From contig NC_084927.1 of the NCBI RefSeq assembly GCF_958298935.1, forward strand, positions 37,018,501 through 37,082,500: a DNA stretch of 64,000 bases, read 5' to 3'. How positions within the stretch are numbered: the first letter of the stretch is position 1; every line of letters starts with the position of its first letter. Positions 36,701-48,391 of this stretch are shown piece after piece. This DNA comes from Phragmites australis (taxonomy: Eukaryota; Streptophyta; Magnoliopsida; Poales; Poaceae). The position numbers and the translations under genes were made by a program. The notes beneath the pieces are model-generated. The model was not told the DNA's origin and made no database searches. It was given only the letters and a program-made list of their open reading frames with translations.

Positions 36701-37866
36701 TTTCCACGCCTGATCCTTTCTTCCAACCATATGTGCAATCACTTTAATATTATTATTTTTCTTGAGCTTGTAGTGGTTGCTCTTAGTCTTGGTCTTGTAG
36801 TTGGGCTTAGTGTAGATGTTTGAGAGGGTCAACAAGTTACCGATGAGTCACCAAAACTCTAGGGCGCTGACGTACCTCTCGGTATACAGTTAGATCACTC
36901 ATTGATCTACTCTCTAGTTCGCAACACCTAGCAACACTTCTCTCTATGCCTATAAGCACTAATCACTCTCTAATAATATGCTTAATCGCCTTGGATGAAC
37001 ATTGTTAGCACTTTGATGGCTTGAATGTCTTCTCAAGTGTCTATAAGCTTATCTGGACTCCCCTTTAAATGATCGACTGGTAGGCATATATAGCCTCAAA
37101 CCAGCTAACTAGCTGTTGCTACAACGACTCAACTTTACTATAAACAGCGGATGATTCAATTATAACAATAGTACAATCATCGGACCATCCAGTGTGTACA
37201 TAAGTAAATACTAGCTATTAGAACCTCACTTAAATACATTATGAATACCGGATTGTCCGGTGTATATTTCACTTTTATCACCGGACTATCCGGTGTGTTG
37301 TCTTGCGCCAAGACAAGCCACTTCTTCTTAGTGCAATTAGTGCGGTGTGTAAAATCTCTGCTCATCGGACCTTTCGATGTGTTGACCTTCATCTGTTTTG
37401 ACATCTTTCTGGAAAACACTCTGGTGTGTTGACTTCTTCATCACTGGACTATCCGGTGTGTTGAAATCTTTCATTCCCTTATTTTCACAGCTTCTGTTAA
37501 ATACTCCGATGTACTTACTCTTCTAACATCGGATCATCCGATGTACTTAACTTCAAAAATCAAATATTTTGTTAAATACTCTGGTGTGTTTTTCTCTCAT
37601 CATTAAACCATCTGGTGAGTATAACATACCTAGAAGGAATATTCCAGTGTGTATAAAGTCATGAGCACTGGATCATCTGGTGAAGTCATTCTTCTTAGGA
37701 CCTGTCCAATTCAATTCAAATTTTGTTCCGATTTCAGTGTTCTTCGTATATTATATCCATGAGAGTTAGTAGCATATATTTTTAATAAACATATTAGTTC
37801 TAATAACTGTATTATTATTAATCACTAAAACTATCATTATAATTTAATAGGACTATTTTCATTACA
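33781..37866 (-). mobile_element. Copia deletion derivative with two LTR copies
   Basis: The LTR at 33781-35352 (minus) has the same family features as the plus-strand copy at 24987: CACCGGAxxATCCGGTG phrases, start TGTAATG/TATAGCG-like, and end ...TTCCTCA. A purine-rich tract AAAAAGGGGGAGA lies beside its start. A second partial copy at 36822-37866 matches 34297-35352 closely in the same orientation. Between them only about 1.5 kb of internal sequence remains (35353-36821), including a short Lys/Asn-rich gag-like frame near 36.75-36.83 kb. PBS, most of gag and all of pol are gone. No matching target duplication was found. Confidence 0.6.
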
Positions 37867-38599
37867 GTAAAGCCAAAAACATCCTAAGCTAGTGGTGTAA
37901 GGTAAATGTCGCAATTGATGAAGTCGTGACCTATAATAACAAGGGACATTGAAGAAGCCGATAATCAAGATAGGATGCAACCAATAAGAGTTGGGCTGGG
38001 TCTATTTTACATTCATCCGTTCTCTCTTCCACAAGTTGAGCAAAGGGCTGCAAAATATCCACCTCCTTTTCCGGGCTCGTATCATGGTGGCGACTTAATC
38101 GATGAACACCATAGGCAGACAGGCAGAGAAAAACACCTATCAAATCGAGTTATGGTAACCCTATCCCCACTGCTGCTAGCCCTGGCTATGGAGTGTGTGT
38201 TTGTTCAGAGAGCCAATCATGGCGAGGGAAGAAGACGGGGGCGTAACGGCGTATGCATGCATGCATGCATGCATACGTGTACCTTCCCGAGGTTACACTG
38301 AAAAGTAGTGTAAGCCGCAAGGCAATCCCTGAGTTACTTAGCCAGTTCCATCTCTGTTTACTCCATGTCGTGTCATTTCTTGTCTTGCTGTCTACTTTTA
38401 AGCTGCTGGTACGTGTAGCTGTAGGTCTCCCTCTCCTCGATCAGCTCATTCGCCTTGCTGCGTAATCTGGAAGAAAATTCCCCAGACGCTGCACAAGTCA
38501 GTTCCATATTACCCGCACATGCACATCAGCTAGCTACCGGGAGTAGATATATAAATATCAGCATTAAAAACTGCACAACGAAATAGACGATGAGAGAGA
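37867..38599. other. short gene-free interval between Copia remnants
   Basis: A 108-codon plus-strand frame (37975-38301) shows no recognisable domain. The only notable structure is the GCAT-repeat palindrome at 38250-38277. Confidence 0.4.
38250..38277. repeat. 28-bp perfect palindrome built on (GCAT)n
   Basis: CGTATGCATGC followed by further ATGC units and GCATACG reads identically on both strands. RY motifs (CATGCA) of plant seed promoters are contained in it, but nothing nearby suggests a regulated gene. Confidence 0.8.
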
Positions 38600-40995
38600 G
38601 GATAATAGACGTATTATAATTTCTTACAAAAATAGATTTACTTCTCTACGAGTTAATTTCGTCTCGACAACTTAATTTCGTCTCGATATAAATTTCATGA
38701 TGATATCACATACTTCTTCAATTCTTCTATAATTTTGAGATCCAACTATGAAACCATCTATATATTTATCAAAGCGTGACTCGTCACTTACTTACATCTT
38801 AAACAAACGTTCTGATGTTAACACAAGTATTCTGTCTTGCGATTTTAATCGCCGGTAAGTCTCTCTCATTCCCGATCTCTCGTATCGTCTTGTCACTTGT
38901 ACCGCTATTTTTTTCACTTGACTTTGTTAACACACCATATTCATACTCTGTTTCATGTTTTGCTTGATCTCCACATGTACAGCTAGGATCATCCTTAACT
39001 CCGTCCGACCTTCTTGATCATCCGACCTCAAGCACCCGCTTAGCCCCGATCACCCGTCGTTGATCACCAAGTTGCATCCGCGACCTGCACACCATGAGAC
39101 AAGCAAACATATTTCTCCAACTCCAACTACATTTAGTCCAAAATCAAAATGCTCAAATCAAGCTTAAGCAATCAAAAACTCGACAAACCAAATCGACAAC
39201 CTTATCAATTACTTATCGCATATAAACCAAGTCACATTTCAACTTAGTTTCTCTATCTCCCCTTGATAAGTGCATTGATAACATCTCACAGCACAAATAT
39301 TTTGGTTTGAAGAATATAGGTTTATCCAAATGACCAAAAACTCAATAAATAGCAAAAATATGTCACTTGACATAAAAATAGTTGCATAAGGTCTAAGAGA
39401 GGCAAAAACAATCCGAAAACTTCAAAAGAGCAATAACAACTCAAAAACATAAAATCAAATGCTCCCCTCGATGAATGCACATTTTCATTTATGTAAGATT
39501 TTTCTTTGATTTGATACAAAATTTTCATTTATCCTATTTTTCATTTATTTTCTCTCTTTGGCAATACAAACATCAAAGATAAAATATTATGCAATACATA
39601 AACATGTAATTCTAATGAGCTTTCATAAGTGTACCATAAAGTATTTGCAAAAATTAAAAACATCAAAAGTCTATGCAAAGTAGAAGATGGAGCTCACAAT
39701 ATACAAAGTCTCAAAAAGAAACAATGACACAAGAACATAAAGTTGTACAAGAATTAGTTAACTTATTTAATTTTACATAGCCAAATCATGTTCAAAGTAA
39801 CCATCACATAAGCATTCACTCGTGCCAAGGCAATACAAACATTAAAAACTAGCCAACTTCAAAATCAAACTAGATAAACAAGCATTTATGACAGTAGACT
39901 TTGCAAACGCTCACATATGAAATCAAGACTTAGTTAGATCAAATGATTTAAAATAAAATTGAGCAATTAGACATATTTTTACATTTTTATCCTGAAGTTG
40001 CCTCTTATCCACGCAAAGTATCGTGCGACTAGGTACGACAAACACATTGAGGCTTCAAGATAACTATATTGGATCATATTTTAGCATAAGATACTTGATT
40101 TCATAAGATTATTTACATTTTCACAGATAATCAAGTTTTCACACGATCAAGTCAACACGTGTCTTTACAATACAAGGAACACATGTTGCCCTAAGGTTCT
40201 ATCATGAGCTAAATATTTAACAAAGGTAAAAAAATATAGTGCAATGTTCCCCAATCTACTGATATGAACTAAGAAGACTAGAATAAGATATTCAATAAAC
40301 TTAGTTCAAATTCAAGTCTAGTAGTCAAAAATACTAAAGACATATAAATCAAAGCTCAACTAATATGATTATCTTACATGATATGATGCAATATAGATGC
40401 AATAAAAGTAAGATAGAATATATACAAACGCAACTCCCTCTCACACAATACTATAGGGATGACACACACTAAGTTATCCCCTCAAATAGGCAAATCTAAT
40501 AGCATCTAGAAGCTTAGTGAAGATGTCGGTTAGTTGGTGTTGGGTAGCAATGTATTTTAAGTGTATGTCCTATTTCTCATTGTGGTCTCTCAGAAAGTGG
40601 AATCATATATCTATGTGTTTGGTTCTGGAGTATTGAATTGGATTATTGGCTAGCCTTATGGCACTAATGTTGCCACACAAAAATGGTATACTCTTAAAAT
40701 CTAGCAAAAAGTCTCTCAAAGTAGCAATCATCTACAAAATCTGTGAGCAACAGCTAGCGACAGCTACATATTCAGCTTCAACAGAAGACTGCACAACTCT
40801 AGACTACTCTCAAGAAGATCAACACGCAAGAGAAGTATCCTAGAAATGATAAATACCAGAGGTACTATTCCTATTAATTCTATCACCAGCAAAATTCATA
40901 TAGGAAAAACCTCAAAGAGAAAGCGAAAAGGCGGCAGAAAACCAAAGTCCATACTCGAGAATGTGCTTAAGGTACCTCTGAATGCGTTTTACCGC

Positions 40996-41458
40996 TTAGT
41001 GGTGAGACATCCTCGGTGAAGCTTGGAAGCACGCGTAGAGGCAGACGGTGAAACGGATATCCGGTCTTGTTGCCATCAAGTACAGGACGGAGGCAATCAA
41101 GCTCATGAACTCCCACTGGTCCACTGCTTCGCCATCTTCATCCGAATCAAGCATAGTGAAACTCTGAGCCACTAGTCTAGCCTTGTTTCTCACAACAGAC
41201 CCATCCTCCCTCTGTTTATTTTGAAAACCTATTTTGTGCCTATGGTGTGAACATTAGGGGGGGTGACTCTATAAGGATGCAAACTTGATTTCTCTCAAAA
41301 TTTTCAAGCACTTCATGCATAGCATTGACCCAATTTAAATCAGATAAAGCATGTCCAACATCATAGGGCTCAAAGGAAGCAACAAATCCAGAACCAGTAA
41401 AATAAGCATGAGAAGTAGATTTTGAGCTTATTACCCTCGTATTGATGTCACCGATCAT
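40996..41458 (-). pseudogene. Copia reverse transcriptase remnant with internal deletion
   Basis: One frame (41240-41458) ends in DLNWVNAMHEVLENFERNQV, the N-terminal RVT_2 segment; the next (40996-41193) begins RNKARLVAQSF and jumps to FMSLIASVLYLMATRPDIRF, near the RT/RNase H junction. The several hundred residues between, including the YVDD catalytic box, are missing. Confidence 0.7.
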
Positions 41459-42079
41459 CGTCCGTGGAGGGTGTCACTACTGAATATGTTAAGGGGCCTC
41501 ATGTATTGAGAGAACCTCCCCCCTCAAACACAGTTATTGAAGGCTTGAGAGCAACTAAAGTGAAAGTAAAGGCTGCATGACACTCTGCTGCAGTAGAAGA
41601 AGTAGGAATCAACTCTAAAGTAGGTGTGGGAGAGAAGTAGTGCATCATCCTCATCGTCACCAAGAGCTGGAATGTCGCCATCTACAAAAGTACTCTTGCT
41701 CATCTCCTGATCACCTGCACACTTAAAGATAGAACTAGCACAATGTGTTGACTCGTCAAAAGTCACATCACATGATTCCATAATGATGTTAGTATCAAGA
41801 TTGTAAGCATGACTATGAAGAGAATACAACAAGAAAATGCAAACATAAGAGCACAACTCGAACTTGTCAAGATTACCACGCTTTAGGATGAAGCACCAGC
41901 AACCAAAAACTCTCAAATGTGAAACTTTCGGTTTCTCCCAAAGCACAACTCATAAAAAGTCAAATTCAAGACCGAGCGCAAGAAAATCGGATTTAAGATG
42001 TAGTACATTGTGCTAATGACATCAGCTCAAAACTTACTAGGAGTCATATGCTCATCGAGCATCGCCCTAGACATCTCTA

Positions 42080-42598
42080 CTAAAGTCCTGTTTTTTCTTT
42101 CAACCACGTCATTCTGCTGAGGACCGTGTGGGGCAAAAAATTAATGCTCAATGTCATGTTCAAGGCAAAAACCATCAAAGAGATAGTTTTTGACTCGGGG
42201 CTATTATCACTACAAATTACTTTCAATGCACCTGAAAGTTCTTTGAATAATCTCAAAGCTAAGCTCCGAAAGTATGAGAATATTTCATCCTTTCTTACAA
42301 CAAAGGAGATCCAAGAGTAACGAGAGTAATTATCAATAATAACAAGTACATACCACTGCTCACCCGCTGAACGAACCTGGCAAGAATCAACAATGTTCAT
42401 ATAGAGAAGTTCTTTTGATCGTTCAGTTATCACCAGATTGACTAGTGGGTAAGGAGCGGCAACCATCTTGCCATACCGATAAGAAGTACAAACAAAGTTC
42501 TTCTCAAACTTGAGCTTAGGCAATCCTCGGATCAAGTCTAGGGCACTCAAACGAGTAAGCAAATCAAAACTCATGGGCCCTAATCTTCTATGCCACAT
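42080..42598 (-). pseudogene. Copia GAG-pre-integrase and integrase core remnant
   Basis: The frame opens with MWHRRLGPMSFDLLTRLSAL, the GAG-pre-integrase signature (WHRRLGHxS), and continues through YVLVIIDNYSRYSWISFV and ICSDNSPE, which align with the integrase D...D motifs (the usual DDFSRY and SDNGxEF). The second motif has Ser for Gly and Glu is displaced, so catalysis is doubtful. It is followed at 41524-41946 by KPKVSHLRVFGCWCFILKRG, the segment after the integrase core. Confidence 0.75.
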
Positions 42599-43476
42599 CC
42601 AAAGATTAGAAAAAGGTTAAGCAAGTAAACACCAAGAAGAACCAGAAACCTCAGAAAATTCGGCTCTAAAAATTCTCTCAACTCGAGATATCTTGCAAAT
42701 CAAAGCGCTAGAAAAATCAAGAACTTGAGAAGTATCACGCTTGAAGCGCACTTCCAAGTCCTCATCTAAGAACTGAGTTACAAAAAGTAGGTTATATCCC
42801 AGATGCTCAACTAAAGCCATCTTTAAGAGTAAAACTCTCATTTACCTTTATCATTCCTTTGGCCTTCACTCTGCCTTTCCGATCATCTCTGAAAATGATG
42901 TACTCATGATGCTTTGTCAGGGTAAGGCTGGAGAAGCATGATGAATCTCTTGTCATTTGGCGCGATCAACCGGAATCAATGAGTCACTTGTTCTCCATGC
43001 ATTCACCTGCTACCTACATAGCCATCTTATCACAGTTCTTTTTGAAAAAGTGTTTCTTATTCTTCTTCTTGTGCTTGTTGTAGTCGTGGTCGTTGTCCTC
43101 CTTCTTATTGAGTTTGGGGAACTCCACCTTGAAGAGAGTGGTTTCACCATACTCAAACAAGCGCGAGAACCCCCTTTCCTTCGGTCTCTTCTATTGTTAT
43201 AAAAGCGAGTGAACTTCTTCACAATGAGTGCAATATCCTCATCATCTAGTGCGTTCACTTGTTCCTACGTGATAGAAACTAAAGAAAACAAAGAAAATCC
43301 ACTATGTGAAGTGTTATTATAAGATAAACTTGCTCCAGCCAGATTGCCACCACTAGGTCCGAAAACTAACACCAAATTCTGAGACAGAGGATTTTCTAGA
43401 CCGATCTGAGCTGACTTGGCTATCTCGGTGGACTTGAGATTGCTGAAGAGTTCATCACAAGTTAATGTGTCATAAC

Positions 43477-43894
43477 TTAGTGACTCTTTAATGCTTGAGA
43501 TCTTAACTTTTCATATGCTACAATCAAGAGCATAGAGAAGTTTGATCGTTCTTTCGTTGTTAGAATAGGGAAAAATACCAGTGGATATAAGGTTACTAAG
43601 AATTCCATCAACCAGCGCATCCAAAGACTCTCCAGGATTCTGTACGAACATCTGGTATTCTTGGTTGTACGTGTTCTGACGTTTGGCCTTGATCTAATTA
43701 GTGCTCTCATAAAAGACACTAAGAGTCAACCAGATCTTAGGTGTAGTATGAAGGTGTTGAACTCTATCAAGCTCATTACGACTTAGGCTAGTAAACAATA
43801 TATTACAATTCTTGTTATTGGCCTCATATTGTTCGATCTGGTTCGGAGAAGAATGAGCAACAGGAATCATATAGTTGGAGTCCACATCTCCCAT
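43477..43894 (-). pseudogene. Copia gag (UBN2-type) remnant
   Basis: Two overlapping minus-strand frames carry NCNILFTSLSRNELDRVQHL followed, after a frame change, by a stretch with KNTRCSYRILESL... corresponding in position to the UBN2 gag domain of SIRE-type Copia elements. The frame is broken near 43.70 kb. Confidence 0.65.
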
Positions 43895-45261
43895 ATTTCA
43901 TTTTCTTGGCTTAGGAGATAAGCCTTCATGCTCACCTTCCAGTACGAAAAATCTAGACCATCAAAAAACAAAATTTTTCCACTTCTCTCTATTATCATCT
44001 AAGGATCACAAAGCTGGTTAAGATCAACAAGTGATCAAAACGGCTCTGATACCAATTGTCGGATCGAGATATGTGACTAGAAGAGGGTGAATAGGCGCCT
44101 TACAAATTTTTATAAAATAGATAACCTACTCCTTGTTCACCCAACACATCTCAAGAAAAAATCACCACAAAGAGCAACGTAGCAGAAATTCAGACTCAAC
44201 TCGGAAGTTCTGATTCAAAAACCAAATTTGAAAATCAACAAAAGGTGGGTCTCATGGATGGGATCGAACTCTAGATTCTACAGCAAACCAATCTATGACT
44301 CAACCCCACATAAAAATTGAATCTTTAGGAGAAACACCAAAAACTCAAGGAGATGATCACTGGGTGAAGAAAACCTCCAAGTTGATGAATTAAAGGCAAA
44401 GAAATTCAATACCCAATTATGTACTTTTGTACGTGAATTTTATGCCTCTAGCAACTAGAAGATTAATTCCAACAAGGTGAAAAAAAATCAGCTTAAGCAC
44501 GAAAACAAAAATCGCAACTAAGATAAAAAAAACTTGTAAAAAAAACAAGGGAACCAATAGAGGAAAACTAGACGGAGAGGAATTCAAGTATATTCAAAAA
44601 CATAAACTCATTATTCATAGAGGTCAACTACAAAGATTTTCCTTTAAAAAATCACACTTATTACATATGCTAAGCACTCATCATTCATCTCATCTAAAAT
44701 CCTAGCACTAGGCTCTCAAATAGGTGGTAGAAGGGGTTCAAGTGGCTTTTTCAAACTCTTTCACAGCCCTACCACTTTATTTATAGTCTAGAAAATTTGA
44801 TCCCTAAGTTTTCTAGCTTGTTACCTAAATATCTCTGTTTTGTAGTACACTCCTACCTAGCACTGAGGGTATTTTGGTCCATTTCTTACTCCATACATCG
44901 AACGGTCATAGCACCTTCACGACTTAGCTTCGCTTCGATGCAAGCTTCACGATGGTGTCATATACTCCTCTAATCCTCCCACGGTTTTGAGATCCAATCA
45001 TGAAACCCTCTACATGCTTCTTTAAGTGTGACTTGCGACTAACTTACACCATAAGCAAGCACTTTGATATTGACACGTGTACTTAGTCTTGCAATCCTGA
45101 CCGCCGACAAGTCTCTTCAGCTCTCGATCCCTCGGACCGCCTTGCCACTTGCGTCAGTATCCCTTTCACTCAACTTTGTCAACACGCCATCTTCATCCTT
45201 CGTTTCATGCTTTGCTTGACCTCAACGTGTACAGCTAGGATCACCCTTGACCCCGCCTAAT

Positions 45262-46001
45262 GTAACATCCTGAGTTTTTAACATGTTAATTAATTGTAAT
45301 TTTTTTATGATTAATTAAATCAACTAAAATCAAGAAAAAAATACATACTCAAACATATTAACATGACTAGGTATTCCAAAATGCACTAGAGTTATTTTCA
45401 AAATGATCCTAGCATTAAATTGGTTTATATGCATTATTTTATAGTTCTTTGTGTGGAGATTTGAAATTAGATATCTCTCAATTTTAAATCTATTCTTAGA
45501 TTCTATTTAGCTTAAATTTAATTAATTTAAATTATCTTCCAAATCTCAGAGCCCTACTTCTAATTCATAATTCATAAACTGTTTTACGCTTAAAACTAAA
45601 CTGTAAAACCTTATCCTTGAATTACCTATTTATGCATCTACCAATATCTTGAAGTAGTATAGGGTTTGTTGAGTACTTTCCGTACTCACTCTTGTTGTCA
45701 TTCAGATGATGAACCTGATGTCGACTTCGCCGGAGGTGAAGACGAGAATAAAGAGTAATCTTAGAGGTCGCATTCGCACCGTAGCTGCTTGTAGCTTTGG
45801 GTCTTTGCTTTCCGCTGAGTTTTGTTAGCCGTTCGGCTAGATTTGTAATATACGGTTTGGTTTGTAACATTTATACTCTGAATCTTAATATTTATGTATG
45901 GAGTTTGACTATGATACTACTATTGTTATACTATACATATTAGTTACTTGATTCAGAGACTGATACAGGCGACACAGGAGATCCCGGGTTTAGGGTCTTA
46001 C
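45262..46001 (+). mobile_element. solo LTR nested in the Copia 5' LTR
   Basis: The 740-bp block starts TGTAACATCCTGAGTTTT and ends GGGTCTTACA, with short inverted ends TGTAA/TTACA typical of Gypsy LTRs. It interrupts sequence that is continuous in the sister LTR near 39000. No internal region or second copy is present, so it is a solo LTR. A clean 5-bp target duplication could not be identified. Confidence 0.65.
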
Positions 46002-46226
46002 ACCGGCTCCTTAATCGCCCGGCACCAAGCACATTCTTAGTCCCGATCACCTGTCGTCGACCGCAAAATTATATCCATTAGCTGCATACCATGAGATAAT
46101 CAAATACATTTCTTCAACTTAAACTCCAATTAACTCATAATTAAAAATACTCAAAACAAGGTTAAGCAATTTAAAACTCGATAGAATACTTAATCACTCA
46201 TTGTATATAAACTAAAATACATTTCA

Positions 46227-48391
46227 ACTTAATTTCGTAGAAAGTACAAACTTTGATGTGCCAATTAGTATGCATGCATGCAGTGGTGCTAAATGCAGTG
46301 CTCACCTGCATCGATCGATGCAGCTGAAGAAGAGGGCATGCAATACAATGCTGGAATATGCTGCGGAGATGAAGCTGCCGATCGGTAGGAAGGAATCAAG
46401 GAATTGCGGGCAGCGTGTGGTGTGGACTCGACTCTGGGCCGGGGAAATCTCGTGGTCGGCCAGGCAGAGAATTTGGGAGCAGATGATGGATAATTGATCG
46501 ATCGATGAATGTAACGGTACACTGAGAACGCACGTTACACATGCACTTCACGCTCGCACCGTTACCCACTATAAAATAAGATTAGAAAGCACGAGACATC
46601 TAATACTCCTACGTGATAACACGTATTACCATTAAATAAGTATATATGTATATACTCTAATTTATCCTAAACTAATTCGGGACGCTACCACTACTCGGAA
46701 AAAACCAGCACCCGCGCCGACCGACTCTCGAACGCGAGCGGGCACGGGCGCACTCCGACGCCCTGTTCATTTATCGGTCTCAACCGGACACGAATTCTTG
46801 ATCCCGTGGTTGCACCAAAGTATGCGAAATGAACAGCATCACCAGGCCTGCAGGCTGCAGGTTACGTACTTTTGCTAGCTAGACGGCAGGCGGCCTACAT
46901 GGGCTATCTCTCTCGTACTGTCTTGTCACTCACCTCGTATGTGTAACTGTGTTTGCGTTCCTGCTACCAATCATGGTCATGTGCAAGGCAGCGTTTTTCT
47001 CTCGTTGCAATAGTAGTGCAGCATAAAAAAGCTCAAAAAATTCTCATGCAGACACGGACAACTTTCTTACCGGATTCGTCGGGCTCGAGATGCAAATCCT
47101 TGTCGCGCAGCCGTGCACACGCACCTAGTAACGTAGATAAGCATGTGAATCAGCAATTCGGTATCTTCAACTTCAACAAAAGACGCAACTCGCAATTCAC
47201 CTTTTTTTTTCTTTTGTAAAGATTAAAGTTGGGTCAGAAGAGGAAAAACAATACTAGATAATGGAAATGGAGCACTGTGTCCGCCGTGAAGGAGAAAGGA
47301 TTCCATTGATCCATTCAACTAGCACTTTTACTAACTTGTTAATCATTAGGCTTACCTCTATCTGTGGATGATCTTGCTTGGGTTGAACAGTGGAAGCTCC
47401 ATATTGGGTTGAACACTGTTGCAGACATTTTCCTATTTTCAGTGTACTTCCCAAACCAAATGATTTAGCGAGATCCCTTTTGCATACTTGAAGAATATGG
47501 AGCATGTGGACAAGTACTTACAGCTTTTGAGATTACTCTGTAGAGCCTACAGATGTTCACAGGAGATTCACTGATATACAAAACTGCAGAGAAGGCTTGA
47601 GCTTGCGCTTCTTTGCTGAGATGGGCTTACTAGACAATGTGACAGAAACCGCGGCCCAATACTGCGACCATACGACAACAGCACAAGGTTGAACAAGATA
47701 CTGACTTGCTTAGTTTCTGAACGAATGAGCGAGCATCTCGTGCTCAAAGCACACCCCGTCAGAACGAATGAGCATGAATAATGCTGCTTCTGAACTGTAC
47801 AAAATCAGATATGCAGCGATGGTGATCTTGAAACCCAGAATCCTATTTTTCCTGCATCATTCTGTGTTGAGAACTTCTGTCGTGATATGTATACTGAATG
47901 CAATATAAGTTCCTCTTGAGAAAATTCGGTGTTGTTTCATCAGCACAAACATAACTAACGGTGTGGGCTTGTCATGCAGCAGCATGAATCCGTCAAGCAA
48001 AATGGACACCATCAGACTTGTTAGCAAGCTAGGCAATTTGAATTCACATTTAGATCTGGATGCGGGAAATTAAGCATGTATACTAACAATGCGGAACACA
48101 TGAAAACAATTTGACAGTGCAGATATACAATCATTTGCTCTTGCTTCCCATAAAACAAAAGAACCGAAAGAAAGAGAATCTCAATTTTATTGTGGAAATG
48201 ATGTTTTGTACAACCGTCTTTGTAATGCATGACCCAAATGACGAGTGACCCGGCCAAATGGGCAAGCAAATACGTGCACCGACCCCTATACACCTCCAGA
48301 GGGCATGGAGCTTTAGTATTATCCATTTCCATGTCCATATCTGTACGGGGAGCTACTGGACATTAGCAAATGAGTTGGCCATGAAACAAGA
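46227..48391. other. gene-free region including TLDc 3' flank
   Basis: No gene was recognised. Short TGCA/GATC repeats occur near 46.27-46.5 kb. The last few hundred bases should contain the 3' UTR of the TLDc gene. Confidence 0.5.

Larger units (their letters stand above)
38600..46226 (-). mobile_element. Copia retrotransposon of the SIRE/Maximus (Opie-like) type, decayed
   Basis: On the minus strand the 5' LTR (about 44057-46226, interrupted by a solo LTR) ends in CCGACA and is followed by TTGGTATCAGAGCC, a perfect-looking Met-tRNA primer-binding site (about 44043-44056). The other LTR (about 38600-39241, shortened) shares long stretches with it (for example GTACAGCTAGGATCA and ACCATGAGATAA/ACCATGAGACAA). 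A polypurine tract AAGGGGAGATAGAG lies next to it near 39255. Gag, GAG-pre-integrase, integrase and reverse-transcriptase remnants occur in the expected order from 43.9 down to 40.99 kb. Stops, frameshifts and a deletion in the RT make it non-autonomous. Confidence 0.8.

Noticed and set aside
44041..44060. CTCTGATACCAA considered as part of a tRNA gene
   Set aside because: It is the complement of the Copia primer-binding site; no cloverleaf can be formed around it.
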